In this document: positions 24,760 to 34,202 of the stretch, in pieces
Layout of the letters: each line of letters opens with the position of its first letter
Position numbering within the stretch: the stretch's first letter is position 1
Source of the DNA: Arcobacter sp.
Lineage (GTDB): Bacteria; Campylobacterota; Campylobacteria; Campylobacterales; Sulfurimonadaceae
Length of the DNA stretch: 63,368 nt
Assembly (NCBI GenBank): GCA_024637195.1
Contig: JAGXFN010000005.1
Span: 1 to 63,368 of the forward strand
Direction: 5' to 3'
The notes under the pieces: generated by a model
Told to the model about the DNA's origin: nothing
Databases searched by the model: none
What the model saw: only the letters and a program-made list of their open reading frames with translations
Translations under genes and position numbers: made by a program

Positions 24760-25692
24760 TCAGCTCTTTTGCAGGAGCTTTAAGGCCCCTTTGTAGATCG
24801 GCTCGTCGATGAAACCGTACTTTTTGTCCGAAAAGCCGGTCACGCCCAGCTCTTTCATTTTTTCAAAAAGTTCAATGATATACTGGGCTCTCTCCAGTTC
24901 TTTGTCTTTGAGCTCAAAGCACTTCATCGCTTCATCCGCCTGCGAAGGAGAGATGCACCCCTTGGACGTAAAGCCCATCATTTTTTCCAGCTGCAGCCAC
25001 CGCTGAAACTCTGCCATATTATGATGCTCTTGATAGACGAAAGAGACGGGATGAGCGCCGATGAGTTTTGCCGAGATCAAAAATTCCGCAAGCAGGTAGT
25101 GAAGTGTCGGATTTTCGGGTTTTATGATGTTTTGGTCCAGTCCAAGATCGGCCAATAGATCCAGTATGCCCAGGTAAACGGCTTTTACTCTTGACTTATA
25201 CTGAAGCGATCTGAGGTTTTCCCAGGCCTCTTTTGTCTCGATGCTCAGGTGCAGCTCAATGCTCTCGTCAAGAACTTTTAGCACACGCTCGACATCATGA
25301 ACAGTTCTTATTTTGGGTATGCGGATGGCGTCGGGTTTGTAGGCGTTTAAAAAAGATATCTCTTCAAGCCCGCCCTCGTCTATCGCATTGACACGGACTA
25401 CAAGTTTTTTTGGATGTTGAGGTATCTTGGATAAAAAGTAGGCGCAGAGTCTCAATGCCATCGGTTTCTGCTCCGCCGAAACGCCATCTTCGAGGTTAAA
25501 CATGATGCAGTCGCTCTTAAGCGAATCTATCTTCATCAAATGCTTTAGATTGTTTGCGGAGAGCATCAGCGCAGACTTGAAGACCTGCGTCTTGTTTTGG
25601 ATGCGGTTGTTAGGGCGCAGAAGCTGCTCTAGGGCCGCGATGTCATCTGCTTTGACAATCTCTTCAAGACGTTCCGGCTGAGGAATAAACAT
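24760..25692 (-). CDS. HpcH/HpaI aldolase / CitE-family lyase
   Basis: The 310-residue protein has the TIM-barrel pattern of citrate lyase beta-subunit relatives: a Mg-binding acidic region MFNLEDGVS, VRVNAID near 120, IRIPKI near 144, and HLSIETKEAWENL near 168 with the metal Glu. Family members split or make acyl-CoA thioesters such as malyl-CoA or citramalyl-CoA. A full citrate lyase operon is absent, so a stand-alone CoA-ester lyase is more likely. The substrate is unknown. Its place before the lipid transport genes is unexplained. Confidence 0.78.
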   Translation of the reverse strand: MFIPQPERLEEIVKADDIAALEQLLRPNNRIQNKTQVFKSALMLSANNLKHLMKIDSLKSDCIMFNLEDGVSAEQKPMALRLCAYFLSKIPQHPKKLVVRVNAIDEGGLEEISFLNAYKPDAIRIPKIRTVHDVERVLKVLDESIELHLSIETKEAWENLRSLQYKSRVKAVYLGILDLLADLGLDQNIIKPENPTLHYLLAEFLISAKLIGAHPVSFVYQEHHNMAEFQRWLQLEKMMGFTSKGCISPSQADEAMKCFELKDKELERAQYIIELFEKMKELGVTGFSDKKYGFIDEPIYKGALKLLQKS

Positions 25693-25694
25693 CT

Positions 25695-26033
25695 CTACTC
25701 CTTTGGCGCATGCAAATAGCTATAGAGGGTCTTGACCTCGCTACTTGTTAAAAAATATTTGGGCATCAATCCGCGTTTCTCTTCAAGGGCTGCTTTGAAC
25801 TGCTCCAGGCTGAGCTGCTTGATCGATTCGGTCTTAAGTACTCTTTTTTTGCCCTTGTGCAGATAGTTGGCGATGACCATTCCCTCGCCTTTTGACCCGT
25901 GACATTTGTCGCAGCAGATCCCGCGGGGATTTTTGTACAGATGCTGTGCATACTCTTCTGCGGTGATAAAAGAGTCTGTTTCTTTGGCAAAGGCACACAA
26001 ACAAAGCGATAAGATAAAGAAGCTAAACCGCAT
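25695..26033 (-). CDS. periplasmic monohaem cytochrome c
   Basis: A signal peptide (MRFSFFILSLCLCAFA) is followed by a haem c motif CDKCH near 42-46 and, near the C-terminus, GLMPKYFL where the Met is a likely axial ligand. The 112-residue precursor fits a small class I cytochrome c electron carrier. It lies two bases before the CitE-like gene and heads that operon. The redox partner is not visible. Confidence 0.85.
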   Translation of the reverse strand: MRFSFFILSLCLCAFAKETDSFITAEEYAQHLYKNPRGICCDKCHGSKGEGMVIANYLHKGKKRVLKTESIKQLSLEQFKAALEEKRGLMPKYFLTSSEVKTLYSYLHAPKE

Positions 26034-26096
26034 TCAAAGCGCCCTTTTAGTGTAATGCGGATATGATAACAAAAATATTCTAAATATGAGGTATTG

Positions 26097-26945
26097 ATGC
26101 AGATTCTTGATGGCAAAGCACTTTCATCGAAAATACAAGAAGAGGTAGGACTCGAGGTTGCAGAGCTTAGAAAAAAAACTGGCCGGACACCCGGTCTGGC
26201 CGTAATCCTTGTCGGAAATGATCCCGCCAGCCATGCTTATGTTGCGATGAAGAAAAAAGCCTGCGACAAGGTCGGTTTCTATTCGGTGACCCACGAAATG
26301 CCTGCAGATATCTCGCAAGATGCGATTGAGAAGACCATAGAGATGATGAACCTTAATCCCAACATTGACGGAATACTCATCCAGCTTCCTCTGCCAGAAC
26401 AGATCGACACGACAAAACTTCTTGAACTGGTTTCTCCCAACAAAGATGTGGACGGTTTTCACCCCTTCAATGTCGGTCGCCTGACTACCGGTCTGGACGG
26501 CTTTGTTCCCTGCACGCCGCTTGGCGTCATGAAACTGCTTGAAGCGTATAAGATAGATGTCAAGGGAATGAATGCCTGTGTGGTAGGCGCATCCAATATC
26601 GTCGGGAAACCGATGGCGAGCCTGCTTTTAAATGCCAATGCGACGGTCGATATCTGCCATATCTACACCAAAGAGTTAAAAGCGCACACCCTGCAAGCAG
26701 ACATTTTACTTGTCGGTGTCGGAGTAATCAATCTTATAACCGAAGACATGGTCAAAGAAGGTGCAATCATCATCGATATCGGAATCAACCGCACCGAGAA
26801 CGGCCGTCTTGTCGGAGATGTAGACTTTGAAAATGTGAGCCAAAAAGCTTCTTATATTACGCCTGTTCCCGGCGGTGTCGGCCCTATGACCATCGCTATG
26901 CTCCTACGCAACACCTTAGAATCCGCAAAAAAACGCCAAGGTTAA
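26097..26945 (+). CDS. folD: methylenetetrahydrofolate dehydrogenase/cyclohydrolase
   Basis: FolD interconverts methylene-, methenyl- and 10-formyl-tetrahydrofolate with NADP. The ATG at 26097 is used; an in-frame TTG precedes it. Motifs present are YVAMKKKACDKVGF with the catalytic Lys, LIQLPLP and PNKDVDGFHPFNVGRL, the NADP loop VVGASNIVGKPMASLL, and the C-terminal PVPGGVGPMTIAML. The length of 282 residues is typical. It is three bases from lepB in the same direction. Confidence 0.97.
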   Translation: MQILDGKALSSKIQEEVGLEVAELRKKTGRTPGLAVILVGNDPASHAYVAMKKKACDKVGFYSVTHEMPADISQDAIEKTIEMMNLNPNIDGILIQLPLPEQIDTTKLLELVSPNKDVDGFHPFNVGRLTTGLDGFVPCTPLGVMKLLEAYKIDVKGMNACVVGASNIVGKPMASLLLNANATVDICHIYTKELKAHTLQADILLVGVGVINLITEDMVKEGAIIIDIGINRTENGRLVGDVDFENVSQKASYITPVPGGVGPMTIAMLLRNTLESAKKRQG

Positions 26946-26948
26946 TCA

Positions 26949-27758
26949 ATGAAAGAAAAAGCTAAAAAGTTCGCCCATAAGGCCTATAAATTCTCCAATT
27001 CATGGACAGGAACCGTCATTATCGTCTTGTTTGTCATCTTTTTTATCGCACAGGCCTTCAGGATTCCCAGCGGTTCTATGAAAAATTCGCTTCTTATCGG
27101 TGACCATCTTTTTGCCAAAAAGTTTGCTTATGGTATCTCTACTCCGCATCTACCATTTTTAGAAATCCCTCTGATCCCGGGAACTGATGGGCATATTTAT
27201 GATGGTGATACACCTGAACGCGGCGATATAGTCATCTTCAGATACCCTGAAAATCCTAGTTTCCATTATGTAAAACGCTGTGTTGCTCTGCCGGGCGACG
27301 AACTCTTTATCCATGAAAAAAATCTTTATCTTCATCCACATGAGGGAGATGAGTTTATACAGAACAATTACGCCTCGGAACAGATTGTCGAAGCTTCCGG
27401 CAAGCTCTGGTTAAAAAACCCTTATGAGGCAAAACATCCGGGTATTCACCATGACCCTTCTATCGTCAATGACGGCACACATCCTATGCCGATATTTTAC
27501 ACGGCGCCGTTCATTGTTCCAAAAAATGAATACTTCATGATGGGTGACAACCGTGACCACTCCAATGACAGCCGCTTCTGGGGGCCGGTGCCTTACGGCT
27601 TGGTGGAAGGCACACCCTGGTTTGTCTACTTCAGTGTCAATGACAGATATGAGATCAGATGGGACAGAATGGGCAAATCACCTACCGATCTGGAAGGCGA
27701 TGCATATATCCGCCGCGCAGAAGATGAAAATGTTAAAAATGATACAGGGATATTCTAA
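26949..27758 (+). CDS. lepB: signal peptidase I
   Basis: LepB removes signal peptides from exported proteins on the outer face of the inner membrane. A membrane helix lies at about 20-37, followed by the catalytic Ser S43 in IPSGSMKNSL and the general base K109 in FHYVKRCVALPGD. Box E (MGDNRDHSNDSRFWGPV) is at about 197-213. Its 269 residues include an insert between boxes as in other Campylobacterota. It is followed directly by the M50 protease gene. Confidence 0.96.
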   Translation: MKEKAKKFAHKAYKFSNSWTGTVIIVLFVIFFIAQAFRIPSGSMKNSLLIGDHLFAKKFAYGISTPHLPFLEIPLIPGTDGHIYDGDTPERGDIVIFRYPENPSFHYVKRCVALPGDELFIHEKNLYLHPHEGDEFIQNNYASEQIVEASGKLWLKNPYEAKHPGIHHDPSIVNDGTHPMPIFYTAPFIVPKNEYFMMGDNRDHSNDSRFWGPVPYGLVEGTPWFVYFSVNDRYEIRWDRMGKSPTDLEGDAYIRRAEDENVKNDTGIF

Positions 27759-28454
27759 TTGGACAGTATAGATATTGTTAAGATCATCACCGCGGTCGCT
27801 GCCTTGGTCATTGCGGTCGTCGGGCACGAGATCATGCACGGCTGGGTCGCATATAAATACGGAGACACCACAGCCAAAGATCTCGGCCGCTTAAGCCTAA
27901 ATCCCATCGTACACATCGACCTTTTCGGCACGATTGCCGTGCCGGCGATGATGTATTTCATCCCTTTGCTCTTAGGGAGTGAACCGGGCATCTTGTTCGG
28001 TTGGGCCAAGCCCGTTCCGATCAATACCCGCACCGTGATCAACAAGGGCGGTTATAATGCCGCGATGCAGGTCTCTCTGGCGGGCATCGCGTACAACCTT
28101 GTGCTTGCAGTGCTTGCGTCGATCGCCTTTACTGCGCTTATGCCGCATGACCTTGGCTTTCGCGAGCTTCTTGCCAATGCCGACCAGTTTGTTTTTCTGT
28201 ATTTCCTGTGGATGCTGCTGCTGATCAATGTTGTGCTCGCGGTCTTTAACCTGCTGCCGATACCGCAGTTTGACGGCGCGCACTTTTTGACCTACCTGAG
28301 TCTTAAGTTCGGCCTGGTTAAAATCGCTCAGTTTTTCATCAAAATGGAACCTTACGGCATGATCTTCGTTGTTGTCATGCTGGTGGTTGAACCGATCCGT
28401 TACTTTGTGCTGGCAATGCCGGTGCAATTTTTATTAAAACTACTCTTATCTTAA
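27759..28454 (+). CDS. site-2-type M50 metalloprotease
   Basis: A TTG start directly follows the lepB stop. This integral membrane zinc protease has HEIMH at 23-27 (zinc ligands H23 and H27, catalytic E24) in the first helix and the third ligand in NLLPIPQFDGAHFL near 167. It has about six membrane segments and no PDZ domain, so it belongs to the small YwhC/M50B group rather than RseP. Substrates are probably membrane-spanning remnants; signal-peptide clearance after LepB is suggested only by its position. Confidence 0.9.
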   Translation: MDSIDIVKIITAVAALVIAVVGHEIMHGWVAYKYGDTTAKDLGRLSLNPIVHIDLFGTIAVPAMMYFIPLLLGSEPGILFGWAKPVPINTRTVINKGGYNAAMQVSLAGIAYNLVLAVLASIAFTALMPHDLGFRELLANADQFVFLYFLWMLLLINVVLAVFNLLPIPQFDGAHFLTYLSLKFGLVKIAQFFIKMEPYGMIFVVVMLVVEPIRYFVLAMPVQFLLKLLLS

Positions 28455-28463
28455 GGAAGAAAG

Positions 28464-28910
28464 ATGCCGAATCAAAAATATTATATTGCAACAGACCACG
28501 CAGGAATCGATCTTAAAAACCATACCTGTGACTACTTAAAGGCAAAAGGATACGAGGTCATAGACCTGGGTCCTTTTTCTAAGGAACGCGTTGATTACCC
28601 TGACTACGCAGTAAAACTCTGTGAAAAAGTACTTGAAGACAAGGGAAGCATGGGCGTACTCATCTGCGGCTCAGGTATCGGCATGAGCATCGCGGCCAAC
28701 CGTTATCACGGCATCCGTGCCGCTCTTTGTCAGGATGCATATAGCGCCAAAATGGGACGTGCACACAATAATGGGAATGTATTGTGCTTTGGAGAGCGTA
28801 TAGTTGGCGTGGGAGTGGCTGAGTCTATCATCGACGCCTGGTGCGAAAGCGAATTTGAAGGAGGCCGACATACAGGCCGTGTAGAGAAGCTCGAAGCCAT
28901 TAAAGGCTAA
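28464..28910 (+). CDS. rpiB: ribose-5-phosphate isomerase B
   Basis: RpiB interconverts ribose-5-phosphate and ribulose-5-phosphate, supplying PRPP for the apt reaction nearby and the pentose cycle. It has 148 residues with ATDHAGIDLKNH near the N-terminus, the catalytic Cys in LICGSGIGMSIAANR (about 71), and NGNVLCFGER near 100. AAGGAAG is the ribosome site. It is in the folD-lepB-M50-rpiB-apt-trpB run. Confidence 0.95.
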   Translation: MPNQKYYIATDHAGIDLKNHTCDYLKAKGYEVIDLGPFSKERVDYPDYAVKLCEKVLEDKGSMGVLICGSGIGMSIAANRYHGIRAALCQDAYSAKMGRAHNNGNVLCFGERIVGVGVAESIIDAWCESEFEGGRHTGRVEKLEAIKG

Positions 28911-28931
28911 AACCCCGTTTTAAGGATACCT

Positions 28932-29264
28932 ATGTTTTTTGAGTGGTCTTTACTTAGTTTTGTTACCTTGGCAGCTATCTTTCTTTTTGTCAAGATGTTT
29001 TATTTTAAAAACATCACCTATAAAGAACAAAAAAGCAACGAACTGATGAAGCTCACGCTTAAAGAGGCGGAAATACTGATACGAAAGTATCAGATACAGC
29101 TGCAGCGTTCTTTAGGCAATGTGGATATCCTGACAGACGAACTGAACAAACTCAGAAACGAACTGAAAGTCTTAAAACAGAGAAACTCTCAACACAGAGT
29201 AGAGACCGACAAGCTAAGAAGCAAGATTAAAGAGCTAGAGGGGCGAATTGACGCCCTGTTATAG
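28932..29264 (+). CDS. membrane-anchored coiled-coil protein
   Basis: One N-terminal membrane helix (about 3-22) is followed by a long charged helix to the end of the 110 residues, with heptad-like leucines (VDILTDELNKLRNELKVLK, then KLRSKIKELEGRI), so a coiled coil is likely. No family is recognised. It resembles small DUF-type spacers in such operons. The gap to rpiB is 21 bases and to apt about 30, so it is co-transcribed. Confidence 0.7.
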   Translation: MFFEWSLLSFVTLAAIFLFVKMFYFKNITYKEQKSNELMKLTLKEAEILIRKYQIQLQRSLGNVDILTDELNKLRNELKVLKQRNSQHRVETDKLRSKIKELEGRIDALL

Positions 29265-29296
29265 CATCATACTATTTGATATAAAAGGTGATTTTT

Positions 29297-29842
29297 ATGC
29301 TTACAGAAAATGACAGAAAAATTATAACGGACTCGATCCGCGAGATACCGGACTTTCCGAAACCAGGTATCGTCTTCAAAGATATCTCAACCGTTTTGAA
29401 TAATGCCCAGGCCTTTGGACTTCTGATGGACCATCTCAAAGAACGCTATAGCAATCAAAGGCTTGACTTTGTCGCCGGAATCGATGCCCGCGGGTTTATC
29501 TTCGGCGCTGCCTTGGCACGCGATCTTGGTGTCGGATTTGTACCTATCCGTAAAAAAGGGAAGCTTCCTTACACTACCGTTTCCGAGAAGTATTCGCTTG
29601 AGTACGGTTTTGACGAGGTTGAGATCCATATCGATGCCTTCAGAGGGGTAAAAGATGCCCGCGTGCTTTTGATCGATGATCTTATTGCAACCGGTGGAAC
29701 AGCCTTTGCCGCGGCAAATCTGATCGAAAAAAGCGGCGGAAAATGCGTCGAATCCTGCTTTATCATGAGTCTGGACTTTTTAGGCGGAAGCGAAAAATTA
29801 GAAAAAATTGCGCCGGTGTATAGCGTATTGGGAGAGGCATGA
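29297..29842 (+). CDS. apt: adenine phosphoribosyltransferase
   Basis: Apt salvages adenine to AMP using PRPP. I use the ATG at 29297, seven bases after AAGGTG; a GTG at 29288 is inside that site. Motifs are [13 protein letters not shown] near the N-terminus, [14 protein letters not shown] near 60, and the PRPP loop [17 protein letters not shown] near 120-136. Its 181 residues are standard. The stop overlaps the trpB start. Confidence 0.96.
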   Translation: MLTENDRKIITDSIREIPDFPKPGIVFKDISTVLNNAQAFGLLMDHLKERYSNQRLDFVAGIDARGFIFGAALARDLGVGFVPIRKKGKLPYTTVSEKYSLEYGFDEVEIHIDAFRGVKDARVLLIDDLIATGGTAFAAANLIEKSGGKCVESCFIMSLDFLGGSEKLEKIAPVYSVLGEA

Positions 29843-31044
29843 TGTATATTCCTTCAAAGAGCAAGTTTGATCCGGACACAAACGGCCACTTCGGCATCTT
29901 TGGCGGGCGCTATGTCCCTGAGACACTGCTGCCCTCTTTGCTAGAACTTGAAAAGACCTACCAAGAACTTCGACATGACGAGACCTTCTGGAAAGAGGTG
30001 CACTACTACCTTAAAGACTACGTCGGCCGCCCTTCCCCGCTCTATTTCGCACAAAACCTCTCGGATGAGCTGGGCGCAAAGATCTATATCAAGCGCGAAG
30101 ATCTCAACCATACGGGTGCACACAAGGTCAACAACGTAATTGCCCAGGGTATCATGGCAAAACGACTGGGGAAAAAGAAGGTCATTGCCGAAACGGGCGC
30201 GGGGCAGCACGGTGTTGCCACCGCGACTATCTCTGCGCTGCTGGGTCTGGAATGCGAGATCTTTATGGGAGCCAAAGATGTAGCCAGACAAGAGCTTAAC
30301 GTCTTTAGGATGAAGCTCTTGGGCGCAAAAGTGCATGCAGTACAAAGCGGAAGCAAGACACTTAAAGATGCGATGAACGATGCGATCCGCCACTGGGTGA
30401 CCAATGCCCGCGATACCTTCTACATCATCGGGACCGTCGCAGGACCGCATCCCTACCCTATGATGGTGCGCGATTTTCAGGCCATTATCGGCTATGAAGC
30501 GCGTCAGCAGATTCTTGAGGCTGAGGGAAGACTCCCTGACAAGGTGATCGCCTGTATTGGCGGCGGCTCGAATGCCATCGGAACTTTTCAGCACTTTCTA
30601 GAAGACAAAGAAGTGGAGTGTATCGGTATTGAGGCCGGCGGACTGGGGATAGATACTGACAAACACGGAGCCTCATTGGAAAAAGGACGTCCTGGCGTTC
30701 TTCACGGCCAGATGTCTTACCTGCTTCAAGACGAAGACGGACAGGTCATCGAAGCGCACTCCATCTCGGCAGGACTTGACTACCCGGGAATCGGGCCTGA
30801 GCACGCTTTCCATAAGGACAACGAGAGCGTTAGCTATGACTCCGTTACCGATCAGGAGGCTTTGGACGCCTTTGTCTGGCTTTCGCGCTCTGAGGGGATC
30901 ATTCCCGCTTTCGAGAGTGCGCATGCTATCGCCTATCTTAAAAAGATCAAAGACATCAAGGGCCAGACTATCATCGTCAACCTCTCCGGCCGAGGCGACA
31001 AAGATATGATCCAGGCAAAAGACCTCTTAAATTTTGACAACTAG
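29839..31044 (+). CDS. trpB: tryptophan synthase beta chain
   Basis: TrpB joins indole and serine to form tryptophan with pyridoxal phosphate. The 401 residues match canonical TrpB1: [15 protein letters not shown] near 18, [17 protein letters not shown], the PLP Lys K96 in [10 protein letters not shown], the phosphate loop [12 protein letters not shown] near 239, and NLSGRGDKD at the C-terminus. trpA is not adjacent, which is unusual for a TrpB1 but common in this phylum. The start overlaps the apt stop. Confidence 0.96.
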   Translation: MMYIPSKSKFDPDTNGHFGIFGGRYVPETLLPSLLELEKTYQELRHDETFWKEVHYYLKDYVGRPSPLYFAQNLSDELGAKIYIKREDLNHTGAHKVNNVIAQGIMAKRLGKKKVIAETGAGQHGVATATISALLGLECEIFMGAKDVARQELNVFRMKLLGAKVHAVQSGSKTLKDAMNDAIRHWVTNARDTFYIIGTVAGPHPYPMMVRDFQAIIGYEARQQILEAEGRLPDKVIACIGGGSNAIGTFQHFLEDKEVECIGIEAGGLGIDTDKHGASLEKGRPGVLHGQMSYLLQDEDGQVIEAHSISAGLDYPGIGPEHAFHKDNESVSYDSVTDQEALDAFVWLSRSEGIIPAFESAHAIAYLKKIKDIKGQTIIVNLSGRGDKDMIQAKDLLNFDN

Positions 31045-31051
31045 GAAAAAT

Positions 31052-32488
31052 ATGACTATCTCTATTAACAATGCCCATCTGTATGACATCTCCGCAGAGA
31101 TCACCCTTGTCTTTGCATTAAGCACGGACGAACTTCTGCATGAAGGCGTCTTGAATGAGCTTGGCTTCAAAGCCGAACAGGATGAGACCTGTTATCTTTC
31201 TGAGTTCAAGACTCTTTACGTCGGAGTTGAGGCCAACGAACACGATCTTTTCCGAAGCGCTGCGGCGACGGCGATAAAGACGCTAAGTAAATATACCTAC
31301 AGCAGTCTGAAGCTTGCTCAGTACGACATCAACAATACAAACGGCATCTTCACGGCCCTCGTCGAGGGTTTTCTTCTTGGTGCCTACACCTTTGATCTTT
31401 ACAAAAGCGAGAAGAAAAAAGTGACTTTAAACACCATTATCTTCTCCGGAAAAACACTCGAAGAACAAGGCAGCGACATCTCCCTTCTCGAAAAGGCCTT
31501 GGTATATGCGCATATTTCTTCAGAGGCCACAAACTTTGCGCGTGACCTGATTAACATGACGCCCGAAGAGGTCTATCCGGCAAAACTTTCCCAGATCGCT
31601 GGCGATCTTGCAAAAGAGAACGGCATGGAATGCAAGATCTTGGGCGAAGATGCCCTTAAAGAGGAAAATATGAACGCAATGCTGTGCGTAGGGCGCGCAT
31701 CGCGGCACGAAACACAGCTCATCCACTTGAGCTATGTGCCAAAAAACCCTCTTGCCACAGTCTCTCTTATCGGCAAGGGTCTGACCTATGACAGCGGGGG
31801 GCTTAGCCTTAAGCCTGCGTCATCTATGGTCGGTATGAAACTCGACAAAAGCGGAGCCTGCGCGGTGCTTGGTATTATGAAAGCCGTTAGCGCGCTTAAA
31901 CTTCCTGTTGAGGTACACGGCATCATTGGTGCTGTCGAAAACATGATCGGCGCAGATGCCTACAAGCCTGACGACGTACTGATTGCAAAAAATGGAAAAA
32001 CGATCGAGGTAAGAAATACGGACGCAGAGGGCCGGCTCGTTCTAGCTGACTGTCTGTGCTATGCGCAGGAGAAGGTCAAGGCGGACTATATCTTTGATTA
32101 CGCGACACTGACAGGTGCCTGCGTCGTTGCCTTGGGGCAGCATACGAGCGGGATTATGGGACACTCAAAAGAGCTCAAAGAGAGTCTCGGGCGTTCGGCA
32201 GACAAGACTGGTGAGCTGATCGGTTCGCTTCCTTTTAACCGCTATCTGAAAAAACAGCTCAAAAGCGATGTTGCAGATATCTCAAATATCTCCAACAAGC
32301 CCTATGGCGGTGCTATCACAGCAGGTCTGTTTTTGGATAATTTCATCGAAAAAGAGAACAAAGAGAAGTGGATGCATTTTGACATTGCCGGACCTGCTTA
32401 TGTCGAATCAGCCTGGGGATACAATCCTTACGGAGCAAGCGGTGCAGGCGTGCGTCTGACATTGGACTGGCTCTCAAACCTCAAATAA
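31052..32488 (+). CDS. pepA: leucyl aminopeptidase (M17)
   Basis: This M17 dizinc aminopeptidase removes N-terminal residues from peptides. The ATG at 31052 has AGGAAA upstream and is preferred to 31034. Metal-binding and catalytic motifs are KGLTYDSGGLSLKP, KLDKSGACAVLG near 278, and NTDAEGRLVLADCL near 326. The C-terminus has GPAYVESAWGYNPYGASG. The 478 residues agree with the hexameric family. It is the last gene of the run that begins at folD. Confidence 0.95.
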   Translation: MTISINNAHLYDISAEITLVFALSTDELLHEGVLNELGFKAEQDETCYLSEFKTLYVGVEANEHDLFRSAAATAIKTLSKYTYSSLKLAQYDINNTNGIFTALVEGFLLGAYTFDLYKSEKKKVTLNTIIFSGKTLEEQGSDISLLEKALVYAHISSEATNFARDLINMTPEEVYPAKLSQIAGDLAKENGMECKILGEDALKEENMNAMLCVGRASRHETQLIHLSYVPKNPLATVSLIGKGLTYDSGGLSLKPASSMVGMKLDKSGACAVLGIMKAVSALKLPVEVHGIIGAVENMIGADAYKPDDVLIAKNGKTIEVRNTDAEGRLVLADCLCYAQEKVKADYIFDYATLTGACVVALGQHTSGIMGHSKELKESLGRSADKTGELIGSLPFNRYLKKQLKSDVADISNISNKPYGGAITAGLFLDNFIEKENKEKWMHFDIAGPAYVESAWGYNPYGASGAGVRLTLDWLSNLK

Positions 32489-32522
32489 CAGCTGCGCTTT
32501 TTTGTAAGCCGTTTTGGCAGCT

Positions 32523-32580
32523 TATAATCTTAGTGCTGTTATAATTTCAACTATATAAAAATAGCTGCTATAACAGCTAT
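32523..32580 (+). promoter_or_regulatory. ychF promoter region and leader hairpin
   Basis: Two TATAAT hexamers lie at 32523-32528 and 32540-32545. A perfect 7-bp inverted repeat, ATAGCTG (32561-32567) and CAGCTAT (32574-32580), falls just after the expected transcription start, so the roughly 110-base leader begins with a small hairpin. It could stabilise the transcript or bind a regulator. Confidence 0.45.
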
Positions 32581-32660
32581 TATGAAGTACGAGAGCCTGT
32601 TTTTATCATAGCACTCAACACTTCAAACACACACCTCAATAAGAGGACAAAAGGAAACAA

Positions 32661-33761
32661 ATGGGATTAAGTATTGGCCTGGTGGGCTTACCAAACGTCG
32701 GAAAATCAACAACATTCAACGCGCTTACAAAAGCGCAAAATGCAGAAGCTGCAAATTACCCTTTTTGTACTATAGAGCCGAACAAGGCTGTCGTGCCTGT
32801 GCCAGATCCTCGTTTAGGCGAGCTGGCCAAGATCGTCAAGCCTGAGCGTATTCAGTACTCTACGCTTGACTTCGTTGATATCGCCGGACTGGTCAAGGGC
32901 GCGAGCAAGGGCGAGGGTTTGGGAAATAAATTTCTTTCCAATATCCGTGAGACAGAGGTCATCTTGCAGATCGTACGCTGTTTCCACGACGACAACATTG
33001 TCCACACAGAAGGAAGCATTGATCCGTTGCGTGATGTGGAGATCATTGAGACCGAACTCATACTGGCCGACGTCGAAGTGCTTCAAAACCGTGCCGACCG
33101 ACTCAGAAAGCAGGCTAAGTCTGATAAAAGTGCGCAGGCGTTGATGGAGTTTGCCGACAATCTTGCCGAATTTCTTGGTAATGGAAACCTTGCTCGTAAC
33201 TACGAATCGTTTGGATCTGAGATGTTCAACGAGCTTAACAAAGATCTTCGTTTGCTAACATCAAAAGAGATCATGTATGGTGCAAATGTTGATGAAGATG
33301 GGCTTTTGGAAGACAACGAATATGTCATTGCCCTGAGTAAACATGCCAAAGAGAACAACTGCGAGATCATAAAACTCTGCGCCAAGGTCGAAGAGGAGCT
33401 CATCGGACTCGAAGAAGACGAGGCTGCCGAGTTTTTAAGCGAGCTGGGTGTTGAAGAGTCAGGTCTTGCGCAGATCATTCGCAAGGGCTTTGACAAGCTT
33501 GGTCTTATGTCCTACTTTACCGCCGGTGTAAAAGAGGTGCGCGCGTGGACGATCCGTAAAAATACTACGGCGCCAAAAGCTGCCGCCGTTATCCATAATG
33601 ACTTTGAAAAAGGTTTTATCCGCGCAGAAGTCATCGGATATGATGACTACATCACATGCGGCGGGGAAAACAAGGCGAAAGAGGCAGGCAAGATGCGTCT
33701 TGAAGGCAAAGAGTATATTGTGCAAGACGGTGACGTCATGCATTTTAGGTTCAATCTCTAG
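32661..33761 (+). CDS. ychF: ribosome-binding ATPase YchF/OBG family
   Basis: YchF is an OBG-family P-loop protein that binds the ribosome and hydrolyses ATP more than GTP. The 366 residues show the G1 loop [14 protein letters not shown] (8-21), G3 [15 protein letters not shown], a coiled helical arm in the middle, and the TGS-like C-terminal domain ([26 protein letters not shown]). It has its own promoter and stands as a single gene, ending convergent with a cytochrome gene. Confidence 0.96.
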   Translation: MGLSIGLVGLPNVGKSTTFNALTKAQNAEAANYPFCTIEPNKAVVPVPDPRLGELAKIVKPERIQYSTLDFVDIAGLVKGASKGEGLGNKFLSNIRETEVILQIVRCFHDDNIVHTEGSIDPLRDVEIIETELILADVEVLQNRADRLRKQAKSDKSAQALMEFADNLAEFLGNGNLARNYESFGSEMFNELNKDLRLLTSKEIMYGANVDEDGLLEDNEYVIALSKHAKENNCEIIKLCAKVEEELIGLEEDEAAEFLSELGVEESGLAQIIRKGFDKLGLMSYFTAGVKEVRAWTIRKNTTAPKAAAVIHNDFEKGFIRAEVIGYDDYITCGGENKAKEAGKMRLEGKEYIVQDGDVMHFRFNL

Positions 33762-33776
33762 CCATCATTTATTTTT

Positions 33777-34193
33777 TCAATGTTTTCCCGCTGCCAAGGG
33801 CACATTGCGTCTTTCATGCGTGATGTAGGCGATCAGGGAGACCATTTTCTTTGAGTCCAGGGCCATCTTCTTTCCCTCCAGGGGATTGGAGAGGCACCAG
33901 TTTATCATCTCGCCTATCGTTGCTACGCGTCCAAGCTGTTTTTGAAATTTCGGGTAGGTCTCGGGATGGGTGTTGGCCGCATTGGGATGACACTGGGCAC
34001 AGGCCACACCGTTTTCTCCCAGCTTGGCATCCGTAAAATTTTCCCGACCCGCATCGACTGCCTTCATATATTCGGCTCTCCACTCTTTTAGATCTGTCTC
34101 GCTAAACTCGTCTGCATACGCAGACGATGTCATTACTGCAAGCATTACTACTAGACTGCTGAGTGTTTTATATATAAAAATTTTCTCTTTCAT
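33777..34193 (-). CDS. periplasmic monohaem cytochrome c
   Basis: A signal peptide (cleavage likely after SSAYA) precedes one haem motif CAQCH near 66-70. The region PETYPKFQKQLGRVATIGEMINWCLSNPL resembles SoxA- and TsdA-type cytochromes, including a conserved Cys in INWC that can act as haem ligand or link to substrate in those families. The protein has 138 residues. It lies ten bases after the phosphoesterase gene and 70 kb-scale Sox genes are not in the window. A role in thiosulfate chemistry is possible, not shown. Confidence 0.8.
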   Translation of the reverse strand: MKEKIFIYKTLSSLVVMLAVMTSSAYADEFSETDLKEWRAEYMKAVDAGRENFTDAKLGENGVACAQCHPNAANTHPETYPKFQKQLGRVATIGEMINWCLSNPLEGKKMALDSKKMVSLIAYITHERRNVPLAAGKH

Positions 34194-34202
34194 TGCATTT
34201 CC

